Below are positions 1-6,645 of a stretch of DNA of 7,646 nt, piece by piece. Every line of letters begins with the position of its first letter. The stretch's first letter is position 1. This DNA comes from JARLFX01 sp036404255. GTDB lineage: Bacteria; Acidobacteriota; Terriglobia; Terriglobales; Acidobacteriaceae. The notes beneath the pieces are model-generated. The model saw nothing but the letters and a program-made list of their open reading frames with translations. It had not been told where the DNA came from and did no database searches. The stretch spans positions 1-7,646 of the forward strand of contig DASWOP010000003.1 in NCBI GenBank assembly GCA_036404255.1, written 5' to 3'. Position numbers and translations under genes: made by a program.

Positions 1-256
1 CCTTTGGCGGCACAGTGCTCAGTGGTCCCAAAGGCATTGCGGTGGATGGCTACACAAATATCTTCATCGCAGATACCGGCAACAATCGCATCGTCAAGGC
101 GCATCAGTTTGGTGCCACCGCCACAGACAATGTCGTGTACATTCCCAGCACCACCACCTTTGGCGGCACTGTGCTGAGCGGTCCCACCGGCATCGCGGTA
201 GATAGCGCAGGCAACCTCTTCATCGCCGATACCGGCAACAACCGTATCGTCGAGTA
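1..256 (+). repeat. 156-bp tandem NHL-blade repeat
   Basis: The sequence from position 1 (CCTTTGGCGGCAC) recurs at 157 with few changes, so the repeat period is 156 bp or 52 residues in frame. Both copies encode FGGTVLSGP-GIAVD followed by a few variable residues and then FIADTGNNRIV. The array probably continues upstream of the window. The later blades, from about residue 99, are more diverged. Confidence 0.8.
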
Positions 257-2132
257 CACCCGCCTGGGCGTGGCCTCGGTCATAAGTGCTGGTTCGCTTA
301 CGTTGAGTGCGCCCACGGGCGTCGCCGTCTATCCCTCAGGATCCTTGGTTGTAACGGATGCAACCCATGGCGTCATGCTCCTCAGCGGTTCGTCGAGCCA
401 GGTGCTCTCCTTTGGCACAAGCTACACCACCACCAATGCGCAAGCCGTCGCTCTGGATCTTGCCGGCAATATCTACCTGTCAAACACTACGGGCAACCAG
501 ATACTGGAACTCAACGTAACCTCACCGCAGACGCTGGCGTATCCCACTACCAATACGGGCGCAAGCAGTGCTCCCACCACCACGCAGGTGGTCAACGGCG
601 GCAGTGCTTCGCTGGTCCTTTCGGGCCTTTCCTCCAGCACGGTCAATTACACCATCGCGTCCAGCAGCACCTGCACGTCTACTTCTACCGTAACGTCCGC
701 TGGCGCCTGCAACCTTGTCACACAATTCACTCCATCCCCAGCGGCAACCCCCGGAACGCTGACGGGATCGATAACGTTGACTGATAACCAACTGAGCTAC
801 ACGCTGGTCACCACAACCTCCAATGAGACGGCTTCATTTGCTACCTCGGGCACGCAGACTCTGAACCTGACGGGAACGGCTGTCGCTCCCATAGGCACTA
901 CGCCGCAAACCATCACGTTCCCCGCGCCTGCTTCGCCGGTCACGTATGGCGTCACTCCCATCACCCTGTCCGCGACTGCCAGTTCTGGCCGTACCGTTAC
1001 CTTTGCCGTCATATCGGGTCCCGCTTCGGTCACCGGCAACGCGCTCACGATCACGGGCGCGGGAACAGTCGTAGTGGGCGCCTATCAACCCGGCGACTCC
1101 ACCTACGCTCCAGCCACCCCGGTTTCACAGACCATTCTGGTCAACCCAGCAGCACAAACCATCACCTTCCCCGCGCCTGCTTCACCGGTTACGTACCCGG
1201 CCTCCCCCGTCACCTTGTCTGCCACCGCCAGCTCTGGTCTTGCTGTCACCTTCTCGGTGACCTCAGGCCCCGGAACGATCAGCGGCAACACCCTCACCGT
1301 CACCGGAGCCGGTACTATCGTGGTCGCCGCGAATCAGGCGGGTAACACCAACTATGCGCCAGCACCGGCGGTTTCACAGAGCATCGTGGTGAACCAGGCT
1401 GCGCAGACCATTACCTTCACCGCGCCCGCCACGCCAATCAAACTCGGTGTGGATCCGGTCACCATAGTTACATTGGTCGCGACCTCCAGCTCCACCCTCC
1501 CGGTCACGTTCACTGTGACCTCTGGCCCAGCCACCATCAATGGCGCCGCGTTGAAGATCACCGGCGCAGGTACAGTCGTTATCACCGCGTCGCAAGCGGG
1601 CAATGTCAACTATCTGCCTGCTCCTCCTGTATCGCAGAGCATCATGGTTACTTCCTTCACCATTGCTGTCACTCCGAGCACCCTGAACGTCGCCTTCGGA
1701 TCGCCGCAGTCAGCCACGGTAACCGTCGCAGCTCTTTATGGATTCAGCGACACGATCACCTTCGGTTGCGACAATCTCCCGGCTGGCGGCATCTGCATCT
1801 TTACTCCACCGTCATTCAAGCTCACTGGCACTTCACCCATGACGACTACCATGACCGTCTACGGAACGACGAGCGGAGCATCCCTCCGTCGTGGTCCCGG
1901 ATACTTCATGCCGATAGCCGCATTTGCCTTTGCCGGATGCCTCTTTGGCTTCAGGAAGCGCCGGCATCTTCGTTCGTTGCTTGTTGTAGCCCTTGCTCTC
2001 GTTGGTCTGGGTATGGCAACCGGCTGCGGAGCAAACTCACAGCCCGCAGCGGGTACACCCACCACCGTCACACTCTTCGCCGTATCGGGAGAACTGAAGG
2101 TCTCCACCACCTTCACGCTTACGCTTCGCTGA
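1..2132 (+). CDS. NHL-repeat / bacterial Ig-like repeat exported protein, 5'-truncated by window
   Basis: The frame is open to the left edge: the codons before the first GTG read FGGT, which recurs 52 residues later in the same context, so the GTG at 15 is internal and the true start lies upstream. Numbering from that GTG, the protein holds about four NHL-type blades (about 4-30, 56-83, 99-125, 141-167; for example GPTGIAVDSAGNLFIADTG). An ASPM/Hydin-like beta domain follows (about 170-290), then three 83-residue Ig-like modules beginning QTITF (298, 381, 464). The last Ig-like domain, from about 546, carries the C585...C594 'GC..LPAGGIC' pattern. The end has two hydrophobic stretches (about 630-645 and 654-671) around FRKRRHLR, then TGCG and a short strand-rich tail. 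Such proteins are known in Acidobacteria as exported or envelope-anchored repeat proteins; binding or adhesion is inferred, and no catalytic domain is visible. The stop is TGA at 2130-2132. Confidence 0.9.
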   Translation, partial: FGGTVLSGPKGIAVDGYTNIFIADTGNNRIVKAHQFGATATDNVVYIPSTTTFGGTVLSGPTGIAVDSAGNLFIADTGNNRIVEYTRLGVASVISAGSLTLSAPTGVAVYPSGSLVVTDATHGVMLLSGSSSQVLSFGTSYTTTNAQAVALDLAGNIYLSNTTGNQILELNVTSPQTLAYPTTNTGASSAPTTTQVVNGGSASLVLSGLSSSTVNYTIASSSTCTSTSTVTSAGACNLVTQFTPSPAATPGTLTGSITLTDNQLSYTLVTTTSNETASFATSGTQTLNLTGTAVAPIGTTPQTITFPAPASPVTYGVTPITLSATASSGRTVTFAVISGPASVTGNALTITGAGTVVVGAYQPGDSTYAPATPVSQTILVNPAAQTITFPAPASPVTYPASPVTLSATASSGLAVTFSVTSGPGTISGNTLTVTGAGTIVVAANQAGNTNYAPAPAVSQSIVVNQAAQTITFTAPATPIKLGVDPVTIVTLVATSSSTLPVTFTVTSGPATINGAALKITGAGTVVITASQAGNVNYLPAPPVSQSIMVTSFTIAVTPSTLNVAFGSPQSATVTVAALYGFSDTITFGCDNLPAGGICIFTPPSFKLTGTSPMTTTMTVYGTTSGASLRRGPGYFMPIAAFAFAGCLFGFRKRRHLRSLLVVALALVGLGMATGCGANSQPAAGTPTTVTLFAVSGELKVSTTFTLTLR
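906..1649 (+). repeat. Three tandem Ig-like modules, 249-bp period
   Basis: Modules start at 906, 1155 and 1404, exactly 249 bp apart, each with the codons for QTITF. Each runs through SGP, TGAGT and a Y-P/AP-VSQ motif before the next QTITF. Copies 1 and 2 are nearly identical in DNA over the first ~38 bases (about four changes), while copy 3 is more diverged and has a small insertion near IVTLVAT. This fits duplication within the gene. The module type is widespread in acidobacterial and other bacterial surface proteins. Confidence 0.85.
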
Positions 2133-2154
2133 GAAGAACGTTCCACGTCAACCT

Positions 2155-2178
2155 CCAGTGCGCAAGCCTGCGCACTGG
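2155..2178 (+). terminator. Strong 10-bp hairpin after the NHL/Ig gene, probable terminator
   Basis: CCAGTGCGCA (2155-2164) pairs perfectly with TGCGCACTGG (2169-2178) around the 4-base loop AGCC, beginning 22 bases after the stop codon. The GC-rich stem and its position suit a transcription terminator or a 3'-end stabilising structure. A clear T-run is missing (CCTTGCTCC follows), so intrinsic termination is not certain. Confidence 0.5.
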
Positions 2179-2380
2179 CCTTGCTCCAGGTTTGATTCCT
2201 GGGGGGCTTTAGGCATTTCGCAGCCCGCACCCGCTGTGGCGTATATTCACACCGAATCCCCGAGTCAGTCTGACCCTCGCAGCGGAACGCAGGAAAAGAA
2301 TCCAGACAAACCCAGCCGCCACTCCGAAAACTACTCTACGAAATCCAGCCTTTTCTTTCTCCCGAGCCCCAAAAAGGAAG

Positions 2381-2420
2381 AATGCCATGAAGTGGTAAAT
2401 ATTTACCACTTCATGGCATT
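2381..2420. repeat. Perfect 40-bp palindrome without spacer
   Basis: The left arm 2381-2400 (AATGCCATGAAGTGGTAAAT) is the exact reverse complement of the right arm 2401-2420, with no spacer. The centre is GTAAATATTTAC (2395-2406). A partial direct copy of the right arm, TACCACTTTCAT, lies at 2425-2436. On the + strand no T-run follows; read on the - strand a CTTCCTTTTT tract follows. It could be an operator, a cruciform-forming site, a minus-strand terminator, a remnant of a small mobile element, or an assembly fold-back artefact. Its role is not known. Confidence 0.85.
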
Positions 2421-2504
2421 TCTGTACCACTTTCATCAAAACCCTGGTCCACATCGATCTGCAACATCTCCATGCAGCGTGCTTAAACCCGTCAGCTTCA
2501 CCGT

Positions 2505-2609
2505 CGTGGGTCCGTGAAATGTACCTGGACCACCGTGCGCGGACAAGACATTTCACCTCAAGAACCCAAACTTTTTGTCCAGATTTGGCGTAGTAACGCC
2601 CTCAAATCT
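2505..2609. repeat. Run of interleaved inverted repeats, possible structured RNA or DNA element
   Basis: Four pairings overlap here. GTGGGTCC (2506-2513) pairs with GGACCAC (2527-2533) with one bulged base. GTGAAATGT (2514-2522) pairs perfectly with ACATTTCAC (2548-2556). GGACAA (2541-2546) pairs with TTGTCC (2575-2580). AGATTTGGCG (2581-2590) pairs with the CGCC-CTC-AAATCT side (2597-2609) around a TAGTAA loop. The second pairing starts inside the loop of the first, which would give a pseudoknot-like or mutually exclusive fold. All pairings were read directly; function is unknown, and some short pairs may be chance. Confidence 0.4.
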
Positions 2610-2670
2610 CTACAATTAATAAGTAAGAGTAAAGAGCACCGCTACAGGTTCCATTCCTCAACTCGAATGA

Positions 2671-2754
2671 TTTCAAATATTTACCCGTAAATATCTTGTT
2701 TTCAAATATTTATCGAAAGCGCAACATCCTAAATCGTTGCAAACAAGATATTTA
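2671..2754. promoter_or_regulatory. AT-rich cluster of AAATATTT-type sites, candidate operator region
   Basis: TTTCAAATATTTA occurs twice as a 13-bp direct repeat (2671-2683 and 2700-2712, start-to-start 29 bp). ATATTTAC-CC-GTAAATAT forms an inverted repeat at 2677-2694. TAAATATCTTGTTT (2688-2701) is the exact reverse complement of AAACAAGATATTTA (2741-2754), a 14-bp inverted repeat that also encloses GCAAC...GTTGC (2721-2725/2736-2740). AAATATTTACC at 2675-2685 is also present in the centre of the 40-bp palindrome. The cluster lies about 235-320 bp before the receptor start, so a role in controlling that gene is inferred. No regulator gene is in the window. Confidence 0.5.
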
Positions 2755-2928
2755 GCTAAGGAAGGGGGGAGGGGGTACCTCTGGCGAGCTTTGAAGCGGA
2801 AATACTACGCAGAAGGTCGAACCATTTTCCCGGAGTGAGACGAGATGTCCTCGTGGAGGGAAGCGGTGGAGTAGCGGATGATTTGTAAAGTCACCGTTCA
2901 ACACTTCTGTGGAAAGTGGACTGTGCTC

Positions 2929-2985
2929 GTGAAGTCTTTCAAGAAAACTTCACATATGTTTCAACGAAACGTCACACTTGACGTT
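2929..2985 (+). promoter_or_regulatory. Hairpins directly upstream of the receptor start codon
   Basis: GTGAAGT (2929-2935) pairs with ACTTCAC (2947-2953), with an inner TTT/AAA extension across one bulged base. AACGTCA (2968-2974) pairs perfectly with TGACGTT (2979-2985) around a CACT loop, ending four bases before the ATG at 2990. A third pair, GTTTC (2958-2962) with GAAAC (2966-2970), shares bases with the second, so those two cannot form together. If transcribed, these could mask translation initiation; they could equally be DNA operator half-sites. Confidence 0.35.
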
Positions 2986-2989
2986 CACG

Positions 2990-5900
2990 ATGCAAAGCAT
3001 GGTCATCATAAATGTTCGTCCCGCACGCAACCTTGCGTTGTGTCTGATGTTCTTGATCGCTGCTCTCGGCGTTCTTCATGCACAGTATGACAATGGCAGC
3101 CTTGTCGGCACAATCCACGACGCTACGGGCGCTGTTGTGCCCAGCGTCTCGGTCACCATTCGCAATAATGATACGGGGGTTGCGTCGCTCGTTACGACCA
3201 GCGGGACCGGAGACTACGAAGTTGCAACGCTTCGTCCGGGAGTCTATTCCATATCCGCGGAAGCTCCGGGATTTGCTAAAACCATAGCGCGAAACATCAC
3301 CATCTCGGTGGGCGGGCGGCTGCGCATCGATCTTGTTCTGACCGCAGGGGCCGCTAATACTGAGGTCCAGGTAGTCGATGTCGCACTGCAGATGGAGACG
3401 GAGTCAAGCCAGCGCGATGAGGTTGTAACCCAATATCAGACTGCGGCGCTCCCACTTGTAAGCCGCAACTACTCTGATCTTCTGGGCCTGGTCAGCGGTG
3501 TGCGTCAGGCACCCACCGCGGCTACCACGACGTCGATTTCCAGTATCGTACGTGCCGGCGCATATAACGTAAACGGTCAGCGCTCTATCTTCAATAATTT
3601 CATCCTCGACGGTATGGACAACAATGCCTACGGCGAGAGCAACCAGGGATTTGATAACCAGATCATCGCCATTCCGCCGGACTCCGTCGCGCAATTTTCT
3701 GTGGTGACAAATAACGAGAGCGCAGAGTACGGACGTTCTTCCGGTGCGACCATCAACACCGCCTCGCGCGGTGGCACGAATCAGTTCCATGGGTTGTTGT
3801 ATGAGTTCATCCGCAACACGGACCTGAATGCGGCTGGGTACTTCAAGCCTACGGTCGGCGCATTTACGTTCAAAAAGCCGACCTTCAATCGCAATCAGTA
3901 CGGCATCAACTTCGGCGGGCCGATCATTCACGGCCAGCTTTTTTTCTTCCTGGATTATGAAGGCTTCCGCCAGGTTCTGCGCCCTCTAACCGTTTACACG
4001 CTGCCGACACAGAATGAACTCAATGGAAATCTTGCCGTCGCTGTACGGAATCCGGTCACGGGCTCTATTTATCAAGCGCACACGGCTATTCCAGACATTA
4101 ATCCTATTTCACAGCAGATTGTGAATGCGTTCAAGACCATCCCCGGTCTGCCCCTCTCCGGGGCCAGCACCGGCGTCGCTTCCAACGACTATGCCATACA
4201 GGCTCCTTTTACGGATAACGCCGATAAAGGCGATCTGCGCTTTGACTATACCCAGAGTGCTTCCAGCAGTTGGTTCCTGCGCGTCAGCGACCGCAAGGAA
4301 CACGGTGTAAACAACCCAACTATCATTGAGCCGCTTGATGGTCAGCAGAACGGCAACACCTACATCCTTGACCAGCAAATTGCCTTGGGGCATACGCATC
4401 TGTTCGGTGCGGACAAGGTGCTGGATGCGCGGCTTGGCCTTTCGCGCACGAAGGCCGGCAAGTACACACTCTCGCTTGGAAATAATGCCATTACGGTTCC
4501 GGGACTTCCTTCGGGCTACCTCAGCGGCGGTCTACCCGCAGTCGGCATCACCGGTGGGTTCACCCCCTTTGGCCGCCAGACCACCAATCCACAGTGGCAG
4601 AATCCTGCGCTGATTGATCCGAAGGTTAACTTCACCTGGGTACGCCGCAAGCACTCCCTGAAGTTCGGCTATGAATATGAGCACGTCTGGATGGCAGTCA
4701 ACGACAATAATCCGTTCTATGGCTCCTGGACCTTCGGTAAAGGCTATGCCACATGCCCAACCCAGACGGTTGGCGGTGTGACTAGTCCGCTTTATCCGAA
4801 CTGCACCGATACAACTACTGTGGCAGACGATTACTGGGCTGATTTTCTTTTTGGCAATACCAGCGGGTATGCTGTCTCGAACTACTTCGTGGTTCACCTC
4901 CGCCAGACGCTGCAAAGCGCCTATGCGCAGGATGACTGGAAGGTCTCGCCCAAGCTGACGCTGAATCTGGGTTTGCGCTGGGAGTATGGCTCACCCTACT
5001 CGGAGCAGAACAATAACATCTCCAACTTCGATCCGGTCTCGCAAACGGTGTTGACGCTAACCGCAGGAGCCAGCGGAACCGGGCTTACTCCGGTTCCCGT
5101 TTCCAGCGGGGTCTATGGCCACACTCTCATCAGTCCCGACCTGAATGACTTCGGTCCGCGTATTGGCTTTGCCTACGCCATGCTGTCCCATACCACGCTT
5201 CGGGGCGGGTATGGTGTGAGCTATGTGCATTACACACGCGCAGGCTCAGGTAATATTCTTGCCATCAACGCACCGCAGGCACAGTTCACGAACGTCAGTC
5301 CGCAGGTAACGCCGACCACATCGAACCATTGCACGTCGGCTGCCACGGCTTCGACCAGTTGCTATGTGACGATTGACCAGGGCTTTCCCAATGGCATCGC
5401 TACCAACTTCAATCCCAAGACCGACAACATTACCTGGGTGCCAAAGGACACGCGTGACAGCTATGTCCAGAATTACTATCTTGGCATTCAGCAGCAGCTC
5501 AGGAAGAACACGTTGCTCGATATCGCATATGTGGGCAACCATGGCGTGAAGTTGCAGGGCTTCCTCAACGGCAACCAGCTGGTGGCGGCATCCGATTTTA
5601 CCACGCGCCAGTTCAGTAACTGGCCTTCCGATATTACCGAAGCGCTGAACGAGTTCAAATCAAGCTACCATTCGCTACAAGTACGCTACGAACAGCGCAT
5701 GGAAGGTGGCCTTACGCTGTTGAACTCCTTCACCTGGGAGCACTCACTGGACAATGCGAGCGCTTCGCTTGAAGGGAATAGCCCATCGCCGCAGGACGGC
5801 AAGAATATCCGCTCCGACTATTCGCAATCGGATTACAATCTGCCGATAGCGAATATCACCAGCCTGGTCTATGAGCTTCCCATCGGACGGGGAACGAAGT

Positions 5901-6541
5901 TCCTCTCCAACGTCAGCCGCCCGGTGAATGCATTGCTTGGCGGGTGGCAGGTGAGCGTCATCAACACAATGCAGTCCGGTACGCCCTTCAACCTGACCTA
6001 CACGCCCAATGCCGCGAATATTTTCAGCCCACAGATCGCAGCGACCTATCGCGGTCTAAACGAGTACCGCCCTTACCGCGTGCCGGGCGTGCCGCTTACA
6101 CAGGGCCGTTCTTCGCGCTCTGCTGGTAGCGGTTATGTGAACTACATCAACTACGCAGCGCTGGTGCTACCGCCCACACGTGATACAGCGCCAACCCCGA
6201 ACCTGCTAAGCCCGAATGGTACGTCCAGCCGCAACCCTGGCCGTACGCCTGCCTTTTATCAGACCGACCTCGCCCTGAACAAGAAGTTCAATACGCCGCT
6301 TCGGGGACTGAAGGGTGAGTTCAGGACGGAGTTCTACAACATCTTCAATCATACGAACCTGTTTCTGCCGGGCAGCGGTCTGAGCGGGACGCCGGGAACG
6401 CTACCGGCAAACACAAACCTGGGGGCCGGTGCATCGGCACCGCTGTCTTCAATTACCGGAGGACATCCGACCAGTGGTGGCGTGATCAGCAGCACGTTTG
6501 AGCCACGCATCATACAATTTGGGCTGAAGCTTCTTTTCTAA
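2990..6541 (+). CDS. Oar-like TonB-dependent receptor with N-terminal carboxypeptidase-regulatory-like domain
   Basis: This is a complete 1183-residue outer-membrane protein. Residues 1-31 form a Sec signal peptide (hydrophobic ALCLMFLIAALGVLHA, cleavage probably before Q32). Residues about 35-125 are a carboxypeptidase-regulatory/Cna-B-like beta domain (GTIHDATGAVVPSVSVTI...GVYSISAEAPGF). Residues about 135-270 match the plug (LPLVSRNYSDLLGLVSGV, NVNGQRSIFNNFILDGMDNN, SAEYGRSSGATINTASRGG). The rest is an aromatic-rich beta-barrel ending in FGLKLLF, a terminal-Phe signal typical of outer-membrane barrels. Close Cys pairs (589/605, 781/791) may be disulfides in surface loops. The family moves large or scarce nutrients using TonB; the substrate cannot be told, and I see no clear TonB box. 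The start is uncertain: TTG 2978, ATG 2990 and ATG 2999 are all in frame, none with a good ribosome site, and TTG 2978 lies within a hairpin. I chose ATG 2990. Confidence 0.92.
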   Translation: MQSMVIINVRPARNLALCLMFLIAALGVLHAQYDNGSLVGTIHDATGAVVPSVSVTIRNNDTGVASLVTTSGTGDYEVATLRPGVYSISAEAPGFAKTIARNITISVGGRLRIDLVLTAGAANTEVQVVDVALQMETESSQRDEVVTQYQTAALPLVSRNYSDLLGLVSGVRQAPTAATTTSISSIVRAGAYNVNGQRSIFNNFILDGMDNNAYGESNQGFDNQIIAIPPDSVAQFSVVTNNESAEYGRSSGATINTASRGGTNQFHGLLYEFIRNTDLNAAGYFKPTVGAFTFKKPTFNRNQYGINFGGPIIHGQLFFFLDYEGFRQVLRPLTVYTLPTQNELNGNLAVAVRNPVTGSIYQAHTAIPDINPISQQIVNAFKTIPGLPLSGASTGVASNDYAIQAPFTDNADKGDLRFDYTQSASSSWFLRVSDRKEHGVNNPTIIEPLDGQQNGNTYILDQQIALGHTHLFGADKVLDARLGLSRTKAGKYTLSLGNNAITVPGLPSGYLSGGLPAVGITGGFTPFGRQTTNPQWQNPALIDPKVNFTWVRRKHSLKFGYEYEHVWMAVNDNNPFYGSWTFGKGYATCPTQTVGGVTSPLYPNCTDTTTVADDYWADFLFGNTSGYAVSNYFVVHLRQTLQSAYAQDDWKVSPKLTLNLGLRWEYGSPYSEQNNNISNFDPVSQTVLTLTAGASGTGLTPVPVSSGVYGHTLISPDLNDFGPRIGFAYAMLSHTTLRGGYGVSYVHYTRAGSGNILAINAPQAQFTNVSPQVTPTTSNHCTSAATASTSCYVTIDQGFPNGIATNFNPKTDNITWVPKDTRDSYVQNYYLGIQQQLRKNTLLDIAYVGNHGVKLQGFLNGNQLVAASDFTTRQFSNWPSDITEALNEFKSSYHSLQVRYEQRMEGGLTLLNSFTWEHSLDNASASLEGNSPSPQDGKNIRSDYSQSDYNLPIANITSLVYELPIGRGTKFLSNVSRPVNALLGGWQVSVINTMQSGTPFNLTYTPNAANIFSPQIAATYRGLNEYRPYRVPGVPLTQGRSSRSAGSGYVNYINYAALVLPPTRDTAPTPNLLSPNGTSSRNPGRTPAFYQTDLALNKKFNTPLRGLKGEFRTEFYNIFNHTNLFLPGSGLSGTPGTLPANTNLGAGASAPLSSITGGHPTSGGVISSTFEPRIIQFGLKLLF

Positions 6542-6547
6542 CTGTTC

Positions 6548-6576
6548 GTGTCCTGGTCCCAGTGGGCCCAAGACAC
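6548..6576 (+). other. Imperfect hairpin just after the receptor stop
   Basis: GTGTC (6548-6552) pairs with GACAC (6572-6576). Inside it TGG pairs with CCA and CCC with GGG, separated by two single mismatches and closed by an AGT loop. It begins seven bases after the stop codon. No T-run follows, so it is more likely a 3'-end stabilising stem or part of a tandem termination region than a terminator by itself. Confidence 0.4.
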
Positions 6577-6580
6577 ACCC

Positions 6581-6626
6581 GGGCGGAAGCAGAATAATCA
6601 ACTGCTCCCGCCTTTCTTCATTTTCA
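6581..6626 (+). terminator. Probable intrinsic terminator between receptor and phosphodiesterase
   Basis: GGCGGAAGCAG (6582-6592) pairs with CTGCTCCCGCC (6602-6612) in an 11-bp stem with one A-C mismatch and a 9-base AT-rich loop. TTTCTTCATTTTC follows at once, a broken T-rich tail. The form and the position, 40 bases after the receptor stop, match a rho-independent terminator. The interrupted T-tract may let some transcripts through to the phosphodiesterase gene, whose start is only 20 bases beyond the tail. Confidence 0.6.
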
Positions 6627-6630
6627 GACA

Positions 6631-6635
6631 AGGTG
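6631..6635 (+). promoter_or_regulatory. Ribosome binding site of the phosphodiesterase gene
   Basis: AGGTG lies ten bases before the ATG at 6646, an acceptable if slightly long spacing. It supports that start, which also gives an immediate signal peptide. Confidence 0.45.
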
Positions 6636-6645
6636 TGAATCCAAT

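Larger units (their letters stand above)
2133..2989. other. Long intergenic region without a credible gene, rich in symmetric repeats
   Basis: About 860 bp separate the first gene from the receptor gene. Open frames on either strand show no signal peptide, recognisable domain or convincing ribosome site, and two of them simply read the 40-bp palindrome in opposite directions. Base composition shifts from moderately GC-rich (2133-2380) to AT-rich (2600-2755), then to a purine-rich stretch (about 2757-2880). Separate entries describe the hairpin, palindrome, interleaved inverted repeats, AT-rich motif cluster and start-proximal hairpins. No promoter can be assigned with confidence; the receptor's promoter probably lies somewhere in 2600-2950. 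Confidence 0.7.

Noticed and set aside
15..17. GTG at 15 as the true start of the first gene
   Set aside because: The preceding codons continue the 52-residue NHL repeat in frame, so the coding region extends off the left edge.
2381..2420. Palindrome as terminator of the NHL/Ig gene
   Set aside because: It is about 250 bases past the stop, has no loop and no + strand T-run, and a better-placed hairpin exists at 2155-2178.
2158..2556. Overlapping open frames on both strands (about 115-119 residues) in the intergenic region
   Set aside because: They owe much of their similarity to the palindrome, which is read in both directions. No domain, signal peptide, codon bias or ribosome site supports them.
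2585..2616. Sigma-70-like promoter: TTGGCG with TACAAT
   Set aside because: The spacer is 20 bases, the -35 match is weak, and the -35 lies inside a hairpin stem. Not enough to call.
2671..2754. CRISPR-like array
   Set aside because: There are only two direct repeats of 13 bp with no regular spacers; the symmetry fits operator-type repeats instead.
2845..2874. Nine-codon leader peptide candidate (MSSWREAVE) with a GGAG upstream
   Set aside because: It is too short to separate from chance, and no amino-acid repeat or attenuator logic is visible.
2978..2980. TTG as start of the receptor gene
   Set aside because: It gives only four extra residues, has no ribosome site, and lies in the loop of a perfect hairpin. 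ATG codons at 2990 and 2999 give a normal signal peptide.
2878..3090. 70-residue open frame overlapping the receptor start in another frame
   Set aside because: It reads through the receptor's signal peptide coding region out of frame, and its composition (Cys, His and Lys rich) is not that of a recognisable protein.
3404..3931. Long antisense open frame within the receptor gene
   Set aside because: It is a codon-bias shadow of the + strand gene with no recognisable features; the same applies to other antisense frames within the three genes.
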